The notes: a model not told the origin generated them from the sequence alone. 44,882 nucleotides of DNA from Didymodactylos carnosus (GCA_905250885.1 CAJNOQ010000625.1:1-44882); one strand, 5' to 3'; counted from the first letter of the stretch, positions 27,938-38,558 are shown. Numbers and translations: made by a program.

Positions 27938-28439
27938 TATCTAAAACGAAACAGCTATTTTAAGTAGTTCAACGATGTGGTGACAACACTGAAACATTAT
28001 GGAAAGATCTATGTTGTACAACTTTGACGCTGGTACACTCAATTCACTAAGAATGCTAACTACAGATATTCTTCGGAGTATATAAAATGATCTGATATGA
28101 ATGATAACGGCGGCTGAGACATGATGAATTCAATTGGCAGTTGGAAACATTGTTCTTAATAACCTATCTGGTTATATGAGTTGGTCTCAACATATAAAAA
28201 TTATAAAATTTTGACATTGATATTTTGATGTATTGATTTATTATAGATACTAGAATCAGTATCATTTTACCTAGGCAGAAAAAGCAGTGTAGAAAACTTC
28301 GGAAAATACATCTTTACTATTGATTTTATGTGTCATTATTCATAGCGCCACTTTCAACGTACACTCACTTATCAGATTCAACATTATTTATTATCAGAGA
28401 GATTGTTTCATAAGTAGCTCCTAAACTTAACTGAGCACT
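27938..28439. other. Upstream region of PSENEN, no gene seen
   Basis: The stretch is AT-rich, with no coding frame on either strand and no repeat that I recognised. It presumably includes the PSENEN promoter. Confidence 0.5.
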
Positions 28440-28800
28440 TACGTGTTGACCTAATCATAGTCAACGGTTGAAATTAAATCTTTTTGTGTTTCATCGAAAA
28501 TTGTACGCGTGGACTTACACATTTTCTTGTTTGAAGTAAGTTTGCTCTACTCAATATACTTGAATTCAGGTACCTAAGAACTTTGGCTGCCGCAAGCCAA
28601 GTATGTCTAAGTACCTATGACATTACTTGAATGGGTACCTAAGATTACGTGTTACATACTTTAATAGTTGGCTGAGACTAGCAGAGGTACCTAAAAAAAG
28701 ACTTAGAAGGTATCGAAATACTTTTGCTTGTGAAAGCCAAGTACTTATGACATTACTATAGCAGGGTACCAAATAAGTACCTGATTTTTGCACATTCACT
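28440..28800. repeat. Degenerate repeat rich in AGGTACCTAAG words, copy 2
   Basis: Two internal half-units are similar: CAGGTACCTAAGAACTTTGG...AAGCCAAGTATG...TATGACATTACTTGAATGGGTACC and AGAGGTACCTAAAAAAAGAC...AAGCCAAGTACTTATGACATTACTATAGCAGGGTACC, about 125 nt apart. The right end TAAGTACCTGA...ATTCACTAGGG resembles that of the block at 22925-23270. Confidence 0.5.
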
Positions 28801-28804
28801 AGGG

Positions 28805-28975
28805 TGTCTTAATCCATTGAAAGTGATCTTGAAACTATTGTTTAAGTATTAAATCAAGATAACTCTATAGGTGCCTTAAGTCAATCCTAAGTAACGACAC
28901 ACTAAAGTAAACTAAACATTCACTTAAGTCTATGCTTAAGCTCGTGAACCTAAGACCTTGTACTAGGAAATCATG
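28805..28975. repeat. Dispersed repeat sharing CGACACACTAAA core with 31645-31775
   Basis: The stretch contains GATCTTGAA, then AAGTCAAT...CGACACACTAAAGTAAACTAAA. A second copy near 31649-31733 has GATCTTGAA, then AAGTCAAT...CGACACACTAAAACAAATTAAA in the same order and orientation. The copies are diverged and have no ORF. Confidence 0.45.
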
Positions 28976-28978
28976 GTT

Positions 28979-29719
28979 CCCTAGTCGAGACTCCTGATTA
29001 ATGTCCCGCAGGAGTCCTGGAAAAAAAGTCCTACAGGAGTCAGCAGGAGTCCTGTCACGGGACCCCGGCAGGATCCTCTGTGGAGTCATGGAGGATTTTT
29101 AAGGGATTCAAGAGGGATTCCTCAAGACTCTCACAGGAGTTCTATGGGATTCTTAAGGGAGTCCCTGGGGAGTTCTCGGGGATTTTCAAGAGAGTCCTTG
29201 GGGACTCCCTCTGGGTCTATTGATGCATCTTCTTAATTTCATGTAACTAATTAGTAATTAAGTGCCAGATACTATCACTGGTACCGCTGGAGCACATATC
29301 ACCCATCGAAGGTTGACACATTAATGTTGACTTACTAGAAGAAAATTTTTAAAATTTTATCATAGAACTACATTATATTTATATATTGCCTATCTGCAAA
29401 ACAAACGGTGAATGGGGAGTTGGCAGGGACTCCTCGGGGATTGCACAGGAGTTCTGTAGGAGTCCATGCATGACTTCCTCCAACAGGACTCCTGCAGAAA
29501 TTTTTTTTGAATTCCTCATGACTCCATGCATGACTTTCTCCAACAGGACTCTCGACAGCACTCCTGCAAGAATTTTTTTGGGACTCCTCATGACTCCATG
29601 TTGGACTTTTCACTCTGAAAAGTTCCTGCGAGAGTCATCAGGGCTCCTTACGATTCCTGCTGGAGGTTTTCATAAACTTGGGACTCCCGTTGGAGTTTTG
29701 CCGGGAGTCTCGACTAGGG
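28979..29719. mobile_element. 741-bp non-autonomous inverted-repeat element with GGAGTCC clusters
   Basis: The block is bounded by an exact 16-bp inverted repeat, CCCTAGTCGAGACTCC at 28979-28994 and GGAGTCTCGACTAGGG at 29704-29719. Both subterminal regions (about 28990-29215 and 29410-29715) are packed with imperfect GGAGTCC/GGACTCC, AGGAGTCCTG and GGGATT words in both orientations, GC-richer than the surroundings. A central A/T-rich section at about 29220-29400 lacks them. No transposase ORF is present, and the short overlapping ORFs are products of the repeats. The structure resembles a MITE or foldback element whose ends carry many transposase-like binding sites. I see no clear target-site duplication. 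Confidence 0.7.
29481..29612. repeat. Internal tandem repeat of about 70 bp in the GGAGTCC element
   Basis: The motif CTCATGACTCCATGCATGAC followed by TTTCTCCAACAGGACTC recurs. Related pieces begin at about 29463, 29516 and 29586, each joined to an AGAAATTTTTTT or AAGAATTTTTTT tract. This shows local duplication within the element's right half. Confidence 0.6.
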
Positions 29720-29765
29720 CATCAATAGAACTCGTGAAGTTTTATATGATACACTCATTTTCGAA

Positions 29766-30300
29766 GGTGCCACACGTCTGTGGGAGAATATCAGGCTGAA
29801 TAGTACTTTTCCTTAACAGGAGCAAAAAAATACGTTTCTTTTTTTGACTGAACCCAGGCCCGTAGCCAGGATTTTTGCGAAGGGGGATCGGTCCCCGAAT
29901 CCCCCTGGCTACGGTCCTGACTGAACCCATCGTGGGATTTCAATTCAGAGACCATATTCAGATTCAGCTGAACGAGATATACCCAAGTCATTAGTTTTTG
30001 TCTCTGCCGCACGCTTCAGCGAGAATGTTTGCGAATTATGGCGCGTACTACACTAATTCTAACCGTATCTCTCTATTTTTCATGCTACATATGATTGTTT
30101 TTTCGCACTCACCATACCATTAGATAGACCTCGTTGAGCTGTATATGGCTCATTGATTTTCGCAGATGGCACACGTCCCTGGAAGAATGTTTGTCAGAAT
30201 TACTGATTTTGTTATTTTGTTTTTGTGGGAAACTACCAGCTTTTGCAAAACATCCTTTTTGGTGAGTGACACACGTTTATGAGTGAATGTTTGTCAGAAA
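29766..30300 (+). repeat. Four spaced copies of a CACACGT-GAATGTTTG motif
   Basis: A motif of about 30-35 bp, consensus roughly GGTGACACACGTNNNTGNGA then GAATGTTTGTCAGAA, appears at about 29766, 30005, 30164 and 30261, all on the plus strand. The last two are the closest to each other. The spacing is irregular (239, about 160 and 97 nt). The copies flank the tiny palindromic insertion at 29857-29917. Function unknown. Confidence 0.5.
29857..29917. mobile_element. 61-bp palindromic insertion with 12-bp target duplication
   Basis: The insert starts GGCCCGTAGCCAGG and ends CCTGGCTACGGTCC, inverted repeats with one mismatch over 14 bp, plus inner GGGGGAT/ATCCCCC pairing. It is flanked by an exact 12-bp direct repeat TGACTGAACCCA at 29845-29856 and 29918-29929. 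That is the pattern of a transposition or other insertion event by a minimal element. The GTAGCCAGG motif is familiar from mobile-element-derived repeats of many invertebrate genomes, but I cannot assign a family. Confidence 0.65.
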
Positions 30301-32693
30301 TATTAGAATATCAAACCAACTTATCCTACGTAAAGTCGGATAATTTCTGTCGTTTTTGTCTGTTCGAGACTGATGTTGACTTTCATTAATAACAAAAACA
30401 AATGTTGCAAAAAACTATTCAACATAACTAAGAATCTCCCTAAAAATCTTTTTTCAACCGATTCAAGCGAAATTCTCAGACCTCTAAAAATATAAAGTGT
30501 TACCATAAAACCTTCAGCTTAACTATAATAATGGAAGCAGGCCCGCCTATAATAATGGGGTTAAGAGTATGTTAGAAGCATTTTCTAAAACTAATCTTTT
30601 TCACATAAAACTACCAGTTCCATGATATCAGTATGTTTTTATTTGAAAATTAATATATTTTCACAAAATGTAATTTTACTTCAATTCAATTTACTGTAAA
30701 AGGAAAAATGCAATATTCAATACTAAAGGCAGTTAGCATAACAGTAACTTCTGTGTATGAAACATTTTGAAATAATAAATTTTGGATTCTGAATCAAAAC
30801 TATCTTATCTAGGAGAAATTATTTACTATTCAACGTTGATTTCCGCCAAAGCAATAATGCAAAAAAACCTTTAATTTTAAATACTCAGAATCACCAGATT
30901 GTAGCTACTGATTTTTTTCAATTGCTGCCGTTTGGAATTTTCTATTGATTATTCGGACTTTTGAAATTTCCATATTTCATCGCAATTCTCAGTTTTTTTT
31001 TATTAGAGTACTGTCTCTAGAGGAAAGGGAGTAACTACTTAGTTAAAATTCTTCTTAGAGATAGAGAACTGTTCTTTTACTGCTCTTTTCTGTTTTGCAT
31101 CATTTAATTATTTTTTGCTGGAAATCTATGTTATGTCTATTATTAGTGGTATATGAACAGTTTTAAAAGAAGAAATAAGCGCAATATTCATCTAAAATTT
31201 GTGTTTTTCACAATTCTGATACAAAATATGTGTGAAGGAAATCTGATTTAACTTCTACCTTTGAAGGAAAATACTGATATCTTCTCATCGATGAAAAAAA
31301 TCTACTGGTAAATTACTGATTTTAAACATTTTGAGCAGGTAAAAAATTTCGATAAACCACGATAATTTCATACGGTGAGTAGAATGCAAATATCTCGGTA
31401 CTGTCATCATTTCCGTATCTGTGGTTTGATGCATTTCAAACTGAAAAAAGTAAGAAGTTAAATGCTGCTGTTCCGACGAAATTTTGTGGAATGGAATCGA
31501 ATTACACAAATCGTCTATGCGCAAAATCCGAGGAAATCCTGCAGAATTTGTACGCCGAGATCCGATGGGCTTTGATTAGAATAAAAGACATCTAGTTCAT
31601 TCAATCAATATTTTTAGACAGCTCTTGTCATAACCTCATGGGGCGTGATCTTGAATTAAGCATTAATTTGGAACATCTTCAAGTAAACTCAAGTCAATGT
31701 AGAAAACCGACACACTAAAACAAATTAAAAGTTGAGTTGAGGCTGTGGTTAACCTTAACAGGGTGCCTAAATCTAGGTTTTCGAAATCAGGAGAGAGACA
31801 GGAGAGTACTAGACAGTTTTTTCTTGGACAAGCAAAACAAAAAAATCCAATAACTTTTTCAAAAAGTTTACTTCAAAAAAAAGTTTTGAAATACTTTTTG
31901 ATGAAACAGTATTATCATTTGTTAGAGACTGCAGTACTGTTTGAGGAAGAAGATTTTGATCCGATAGGTTTGGAAGTTCACTAATCTCATCTTCTTGTGA
32001 TGAGAACATTCAATAAGCATACAGTGAATTCTTTCAATGTACAATTATTTAGACTCTTGATCCCGAAATTCTGTTTATGAAACGGATAATCTCAGTTTTG
32101 AAAAAAACAAAATCGATGCAGGAAAACAATTGAAAATCAGGAGAAAATCTTAAAAATCAGCTCATCGCGTGTGAACTTGATAAAACAGAAGATTGATGAA
32201 ACTGGCACATCCGAAATAGCAACGCAATATGCCAGAAATTCGTGCCTAGTTCATTGCAAGAAAATGCGCCATCTTTTATTTTAAAGGTGCATCGTTTTAC
32301 ATGGGAGGCCCATGAATACATAAACATTGGCTTATTCCTCAAACAAATCATAGACTATGAAAGGAGAGTAAGCAGTGAAGAATAAAAGAAGAGAGAAAAT
32401 GAATGCAAAAAACCCAATGTATTCGAAAGTGCTCGATCTCTTCGCAACTCACTCGCAAATCTTTGTATCGGGCCACGTACAAGATTACAAGAGTTCCATA
32501 GAACGCCGCTATCTTTCCTACACAAAATACTTCTCTCCAGAGACTTAATCAACAAAGGATTCAAAAAAAAAGAAAAAAATATACAAAGTACGGATCAGAA
32601 ATAGAAGCTTTTCTCACACACTTAAAGTCCTGGTGTTGACAACCGATTTGCTTTATTTATCTGTTTCCCTGGCTAAAATTTATTTAGTTTTAG
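30301..32693. other. Gene-free stretch before MED18
   Basis: No coding frame with family signal was found. A diverged copy of the CGACACACTAAA repeat lies at about 31645-31775. Short ORFs at 31745-31984 (+) and 32355-32564 (-) have no recognisable product. The last 20 nt before MED18 form a pyrimidine-rich 3' splice site. Confidence 0.5.
32676..32693 (+). promoter_or_regulatory. 3' splice acceptor directly abutting the MED18 ATG
   Basis: The sequence TAAAATTTATTTAGTTTTAG ends immediately before ATG at 32694, with no intervening UTR. It looks like an acceptor for a spliced leader or for a 5' UTR intron. No upstream coding exon is visible to use it. Confidence 0.45.
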
Positions 32694-33577
32694 ATGGAAA
32701 CAGCAGCACAGCTCTTAATACAAAATCGTACAACTCCGTATTTGGAATATGTTCTACAAGGTAGTATCTTAGATGGATCAACAGATTTGTTAAAAGCACG
32801 TTTACAAGGCCTATGTGATAATATTACTGGTGAAGTGGAAACCTTTCATGATCATGAAACTGTTTATACAATGCGAATTCCATCTAGTAGTAACGTATCG
32901 TTTCGCGTACGCTACGCAATTGATGATCAATTGGCACCCACACATTTACGTTATGTTGCACAAGCTGAGTTAGACAAAGCTCATACTGTTAGTGTTCGAC
33001 AATATCATGATTGTTGCGTCACAAGAGAGATACATTCGTTTTTACCGGAAATGGGATTTCAATTCGATTATGAATTTGTTGCCAAAGGATGGATATTTCG
33101 AAAAGGAAGAATAAAAATTATGGTTGCAAAAATATTTCAAGTAGAGAGTAAATTATGTTTCTTTATTTGATTTTCTGTTGTTTTTTTACATTATAGTGCC
33201 TCGAACGTTGTCGTGGCGGTTTAGAAAATGATATGAAAAATTTATCAGAAATTCTTCGACCATTTACAACTTCTCATTTTGTTGAAATGTCATTAATTGG
33301 AGCAATGCATGAGGTATGTCGTTATAGAAAGATGACTATTCTATTCTTATACTTTTTTATTTTTAGGATAAACTTGGAGAAGAAATGCGGTCGTTTGCCG
33401 AACAACTAAAACCGTATCCTTTTTCTACTTTCAGTTATCTACAACTGAAGTTATAATGAAAACGTTTTTATATGAGATAAAATATGTTTTTTTTCAAATT
33501 CAAGATATCAATTTCTTAACACGCATTTTATTTGTTTTAGATTGATCATACTTGAAAAAATTGATCAGAAGAAATGA
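32694..33577 (+). CDS. MED18: MED18, Mediator head module subunit
   Basis: Exons 32694-33140, 33197-33313, 33367-33413 and 33541-33577 join in frame (648 nt, 215 aa; the human protein is 208 aa). Family landmarks in order: LEYVLQGSILDGS near the N-terminus, LQGLCDN, THLRYVAQAEL, the strongly conserved FLPEMGFQFDYEFVAKGWIF then RKGRIKIMVAKIF, and the C-terminal EEMRSFAEQLKP followed by LIILEKID. MED18 pairs with MED20 in the movable jaw of the Mediator head and contacts RNA polymerase II. It is the first gene of a co-directional cluster, with PNPO starting 227 nt after its stop. Confidence 0.94.
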
Positions 33578-33804
33578 TTTATTTATCATAATCACTTGTA
33601 CTCTCGTTCTTTGTTACTTTTTTTGTGAAACTGTTCAAATATTACTGTTAATAGCTTTATATATTTTTTGCTACAAATAGTTTCGTTTTTCGACATAAAC
33701 AAACCATGTACAAAGTAGTCTTTCTATTGAACAATATGAAATTATGATAGTTCTGGTTCTAGATGATATGAATGCGTTATAATTTATTTTCCATATTTAA
33801 AAGA
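33578..33804. other. Short spacer between MED18 and PNPO
   Basis: This is 227 nt of AT-rich DNA with no clear promoter motif. No canonical AATAAA is obvious near the MED18 stop. Confidence 0.45.
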
Positions 33805-34901
33805 ATGACTCATGCACCAACAGGAAGCATTTTTACACCACTAGTAAAAACTAGTATTGACATTGCAAGTAAGTAGAAAAAAATATTTTTTGTACATAAA
33901 TATCTATTGGTGTCTAAATGAAACAGGTTTGCGAAAACCCTATAAACAATCAACAGAATACTTCGATTTAAAAGATCTTGTATCAACTGAACCATTTGCT
34001 CAGTTTAAAGATTGGTTTGAACAAGCATTACAATTTACTGAAGAAGCAAATGCAGTTTGTTTAGCAACAGCAACAAAGTAAATACTCGAATCTTGTATGA
34101 TTTTTTATTTTACCTATTTTATTTTTTAGAAATGGTCTTCCATCATGCAGATATGTGTTATTGAAAGGATTTAATGAAAGTGGTTTCAAATTTTTTACAA
34201 ATTATGATAGTAGAAAAGGGAAAGAATTGGTAATTTTTGGCATTCAGTTAATTCTATCCGAGTGTTTATCACAGATTTTTCATAGGAAGAAAATCCATTT
34301 GCTGCAATGTGTTTTTATTGGCCGTCGATGTCACGTTCGGTATGTCAGTATTATATAAAAATATTCTATCATCTTCATGTTCTTTTCTTTTTCTATTCAT
34401 TCAAATAATTATAGATTCGTATTGAAGGACGAACAGAAAAATTAAGTGATATCGAATCAGAAGAATATTTCAATTTAAGACCGCCAGATTCACAAATTAG
34501 TGCAGTAATTAGCGATCAAAGTCAACCAATACCAAGTCGGGAGGTAAGTGTGTTATGAAAAAAATACCATTCAAAACATTGGTGTTTTATTCGATTTAGC
34601 ATCTCGTTGAACTACGAGCAAAATGTATTGCCGATAATGCAGCCGGAAATATTATTCAGAAGCCGAAACGATGGTTATATAGTTTATATTCTTCTCATTT
34701 CCTGATGAATATAAGTTTTCTACTTTTAGGGGTGGTTGGTTACTTATTCCTCATACGTTTGAATTTTACCAGGGTCAAAGTAATCGTTTATCGGATCGAA
34801 TCCAATTTCGTCGATTAAGTAATGATGATCAAAATAAAATTGATCCACATGTAACTCATCGTGGTTTAAATGGTTGGGTATATGAACGTTTGGCACCATA
34901 A
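33805..34901 (+). CDS. PNPO: PNPO, pyridoxamine/pyridoxine 5'-phosphate oxidase
   Basis: Seven exons: 33805-33868, 33927-34077, 34130-34229, 34286-34339, 34415-34543, 34600-34673 and 34730-34901 (744 nt, 247 aa). The FMN-binding split-barrel part shows [36 protein letters not shown] and [10 protein letters not shown], then [11 protein letters not shown]. The substrate-loop segment [20 protein letters not shown] and the C-terminal dimerisation region [19 protein letters not shown] then GWVYERLAP complete the family pattern. The enzyme oxidises pyridoxine or pyridoxamine 5'-phosphate to pyridoxal 5'-phosphate with FMN and O2, the last step of B6 salvage. The start gives a short N-terminus without an extra domain. 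Intron 6 uses GTTATA as donor, weaker than its neighbours. Confidence 0.95.
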
Positions 34902-35482
34902 TGTCGTTCTTTATGTCGTCTTCAGAATAAGTATTTTATTATTTGAAAATTATCCTTGTATAATGCAAAACATCATTTAACAATATTTTATTTTACATAT
35001 AGTCGATAATGTCTTTTCTGTCTACGTGTGTTTTATTGTCATTGATGCATTGTTTTTATCCACATTGTTTATCATAATAGTTTTTACGTATCATATTTTA
35101 ATCGTGATCATTGTTGTTAATTTGATAGATTATTTGTCATGTTCTCATTTCGAGTAATAAAAACTACTTCATTATTTATCCATTTTCATTCCGATGGAAA
35201 TCTGAACATATCTTAAGGTACATCACTCTATCAGAGTTTATGCATCTGACTAAGAATAGCATATAAGTACTATTAATACATGTTTATTGTTGGTGCATAT
35301 GCCGAATAGTTATAGCCGAGTGAATAGTTACTTTCACCCACATTATTTTAAAAGAAATTTTTTGTCAGTTTACGCTTTTTGTTTTGGATTCTTTAGTGCA
35401 TTATTATAAGACTATAATTCACTGGATAAACATTTGAAAAATTTTAGATTTTCTTTAATTTTCTATTATTTATTTTTCATCC
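34902..35482. other. Spacer between PNPO and TAF11
   Basis: AT-rich intergenic DNA with no coding signal. It probably includes the PNPO 3' UTR and TAF11 promoter. A TAATAAA run near 35154-35160 could act as a polyadenylation signal. Confidence 0.45.
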
Positions 35483-36247
35483 ATGGAACATTTTTTAAAT
35501 AATGATCATGATTCAAGTTTTTTTAATCCATCGTCACCATTAAATGATAATGATTTTGGATTGACCACAAGTGAAAATAATAACGATATGTCCACAAATG
35601 ATAATGATCAATCTATACAGCAAAATGATAATCATTTTTTACATGATAAATCTCCATTCGTTGATCGTGATAATGCACCACCGTCAACAACAGAGAAAAA
35701 AGAAACAGAAATTGAAACTAGTAAACAACAACAACAACAACAACAGAACGACAACAGTAAACAAGAAAAAGAACAGCACGAAAGTATTAATAAAGATTCA
35801 TTATTAAACAATCAATTGTCACGAGAAGATTTAAAACGTCGACGTTTAGAATATGATGAAGAAGAAAATATTAAACTACAAGTATTAGTATCAAATTTTA
35901 GCGATGAACAATTGAATCGTTATGAAATGTATCGTCGTTCAGCATTTCCAAAAATAACTATTAAACGTTTAATGCAAACATTAACGGGCAATGTACCATC
36001 TCAAAATGTTGTCATTGCTATGGCAGGTATTGCCAAAGTATTTGTAGGTGAAATTGTTGAAAAAGCACTTCAAGTTAAAGAAGAAGAACAACAACAACAA
36101 GAACATTCAGACGATGATAGTAATAATAGTAATCATCAGCATACGACACCAATTGAACCAAAACATTTACGTGAAGCTTATCGTCAAATTAAAAATCAAA
36201 ATCATTTTACAAAAACATGGCGATCAAAACGTAATTCAAGATTCTAA
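35483..36247 (+). CDS. TAF11: TAF11, TFIID subunit (histone-fold)
   Basis: Single-exon gene of 254 aa. The N-terminal ~110 residues are Asn/Asp/Gln/Ser-rich low complexity with an 8-residue glutamine run. The TAFII28 histone-fold domain follows at about residues 125-250: [57 protein letters not shown], an acidic/Gln insertion, and [15 protein letters not shown], matching the family helix by helix. TAF11 pairs with TAF13 in TFIID and influences TBP-DNA binding. The insertion [20 protein letters not shown] between the last helices is longer than usual. The ATG at 35483 is the first in frame. The next gene starts 218 nt downstream on the same strand. Confidence 0.95.
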   Translation: MEHFLNNDHDSSFFNPSSPLNDNDFGLTTSENNNDMSTNDNDQSIQQNDNHFLHDKSPFVDRDNAPPSTTEKKETEIETSKQQQQQQQNDNSKQEKEQHESINKDSLLNNQLSREDLKRRRLEYDEEENIKLQVLVSNFSDEQLNRYEMYRRSAFPKITIKRLMQTLTGNVPSQNVVIAMAGIAKVFVGEIVEKALQVKEEEQQQQEHSDDDSNNSNHQHTTPIEPKHLREAYRQIKNQNHFTKTWRSKRNSRF

Positions 36248-36446
36248 ATAGTTGTTTTGTTCATTGTATTATTATTTCAGAAGAAAAGTGATATTTTCTG
36301 AAATATTTGTTGATGGTTTAAACAGTGTGATACTAGTTTTTGTTTGTTTTTTGAATTAAACAGAATGTACATAATGAGAGGAGATTTTTTTTCTTCTAAA
36401 GTATTGTTGAAACAATTTAAAACTACTACTTTAAACTCAATATATT

Positions 36447-36465
36447 TTCAATTTACTTCGTTTAG
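36447..36465 (+). promoter_or_regulatory. 3' splice acceptor directly abutting the C1orf74-like ATG
   Basis: TTTTCAATTTACTTCGTTTAG ends at the base before the ATG at 36466. The preceding gene ends only 218 nt upstream on the same strand. This arrangement would suit trans-splicing of a downstream operon gene, though a short 5' UTR intron is equally possible from sequence alone. Confidence 0.45.
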
Positions 36466-37230
36466 ATGGATAAAGAATTGTTATGTCTAATGAGACGTCA
36501 TATTCCCAAACGTTATCATCATTATTGTAATGAACTTTATTCTCAATTGCTGTGTTTACAATTGAACATGAAATCATGCTATTTATTTGATTTGTTTCCA
36601 TTTAACATGACTCAGTTAAGACAGTTGATTATTGAATTAGGCGAAAAATCGTATCTTAATTTCGAGTCAATTTTATTAAATTATTCTATAAATGATATTT
36701 GTATTTTAAATTTATCTAGTATTGATAAGTTAATTGACTCTGCGCGTTTATTAATTGATTTAACTACAATGACAACATATTATAACAATGAACATCCCGT
36801 TTTTGATGAATTAAAACAACATTTACTATGGATAAATTCTATATATAAAACAAAAGTATTAGATTTTTTTGATCCAAGTCAGAATGATGAATGGTCTGAT
36901 ATTATTTCGAAATTGAATCATACAACCGTTTTTGGTTACTTGCTTAAATATCCAATTATTTTCTATTATTCATCTTTTCCAAATCTTGATAATCTTCCGT
37001 TAAATAATTATCGAATTAGTGTTGACATAGACAATAAACATATCTCAAATAAGAATTTATTATTATATTCATTTTCCTATCCAAATCACGCTAATATTGA
37101 TGAGCGTAAAGTAAAAAAATTTGTTGATAATTGGTCTGAACAGTTATTGGCAATTACTTCATTGAAAAATGTCATAAAACATATTGACATAAAATGTGAA
37201 TTGAATAAAATGTCTGTATGGTGTTTGTAA
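36466..37230 (+). CDS. C1orf74-like protein (UPF0739 / DUF4504 family)
   Basis: Uninterrupted 254-codon frame. Features I associate with the UPF0739/C1orf74 family are an early CYLFDLFPFNMTQLRQL segment, a central VFGYLLKYPIIFYYSSFP, and a C-terminal region with NLLLYSFSYPNH then VDNWSEQL and a final IDIKCELNKMSVWCL. The length is close to the roughly 270 aa of the human protein. The family has no established function. No signal peptide or membrane helix stands out. The placement right after TAF11 is tight. The match is from memory of the family pattern, so I hold it as probable rather than certain. Confidence 0.7.
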   Translation: MDKELLCLMRRHIPKRYHHYCNELYSQLLCLQLNMKSCYLFDLFPFNMTQLRQLIIELGEKSYLNFESILLNYSINDICILNLSSIDKLIDSARLLIDLTTMTTYYNNEHPVFDELKQHLLWINSIYKTKVLDFFDPSQNDEWSDIISKLNHTTVFGYLLKYPIIFYYSSFPNLDNLPLNNYRISVDIDNKHISNKNLLLYSFSYPNHANIDERKVKKFVDNWSEQLLAITSLKNVIKHIDIKCELNKMSVWCL

Positions 37231-37276
37231 GACGAGAGAACATTTTAGGTAAAATTCAATGATAATGAGTTGTTAA

Positions 37277-37282
37277 AATAAA
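37277..37282 (+). terminator. Probable polyadenylation signal of the C1orf74-like gene
   Basis: AATAAA lies 47 nt after the stop codon at 37228-37230, a usual distance for a compact 3' UTR. Confidence 0.5.
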
Positions 37283-38558
37283 ATTAGGTCCTAAAAAATT
37301 CAACAGTGGATTTAGTTAAGCCACTTAGGAGTAGGAAAAATACTGAAGGATGGTAGCGGCATTTTGACTCACTAAATCATATTATTCCCGTGATCATTAA
37401 TCATTTTTTTCATGATTGTCTGCTCAATTAATTTTGAATGAGTAAAGATCTTAGAATGTTTACATGGTTCGAGAATAAGAGAGGAAAATAATTGTGAGTA
37501 TCGAAATGAAAAAAAATCACTTTTTGAAAAAGAGTTGAATTTGATTTAGAATCTACCATGTTGTGTCCATATCAAGTGAATTGCTAATCTTCTACTCTAT
37601 TGTCAATAAAGTCACTATCCAACTTTAAGTGGCGACTCGAATAAGTGCGATATCTATCAAAAACACGCGATTGAACATTCTGTTCTGGATGTCTACACAT
37701 ATGCCATGTCAAAAAGGTTTTGCTTAATATCGAAAAGAAATTGAATTCGACTTAATCATAACTGGACACAATTTTCTCAAGCGTCAAATTGAGCACTTAA
37801 AGTATCTGTGAGGATGGTAGAAAATGAGTGTTTGATTGAATCGACATTTTTTGCTTTAAAGAGTCTAAATTACAAAACTTATATCAAACAAATATTTCTG
37901 TAATAAACCTTCATCATGGAAAATTCAAAATTCATCCCATCATCCTTGAAGAGCTGGTGAAAAACTATATTAAAAAACTGTACAATACAAGTTACAGTAA
38001 AATACAATATTTTAAAATCCTTCTTATTGGTCCTGCCTACCAACTTGCTCACCCGACCCTAAAACTCATATTCAGTAATTATAATTATTTCCGAAATTTA
38101 GCCAGACAAAAACTGCTTGTCCCAATCTGGAAAGAATGCTGTATTTTATGGAATAAAAAAATATATATGTGCATATATCTGAAGTTACGAACTCAGGAAC
38201 TCAGAAATTCATGTGCTCATGTATATATATATGTGTGCGTATATTTCAATTTATTTTTGGGGGTAAATAAAATTTTGCTGAACTGCAAGTGACACAGCAC
38301 CAGACGCAGTTTTTGACACTGAGCACGAATATGACGTTAGGTTTTGATACAAAAAAAATTTTAGGGGTGGAAAGCGGGTTTTAATGTTCGGAAGTTATAA
38401 TGTCCAAATCTCTTTTCATGCCCCTATACAGTAACTACTTGACTACATGACGGCGCTAAGAAATGCAAAAGATGTTAACCCTCCCGTGCAGAAAAGATAT
38501 TTCAGAAATAGCCTTAGGGTCCAAAAGATTAAAGGATGGGCCACATTCTTGTGTCAAC
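37283..38558. other. Intergenic, no gene seen
   Basis: The stretch has mixed composition and no coding frame with recognisable product. It includes a short ATATAT/GTGTGT microsatellite at about 38161-38240. Confidence 0.5.

Noticed and set aside
29368-29799. Overlapping ORFs of up to 137 aa on both strands inside the GGAGTCC element
   Set aside because: They arise from repeated GGAGTCC words read in several frames; the peptides are repetitive and unrelated to any family I know.
28979-30300. CRISPR-like array
   Set aside because: The repeats are imperfect, in both orientations and irregularly spaced, and the DNA is eukaryotic.
35571-35807. Asn/Ile/Lys-rich ORF within TAF11
   Set aside because: Alternate-frame shadow of the low-complexity TAF11 N-terminus.
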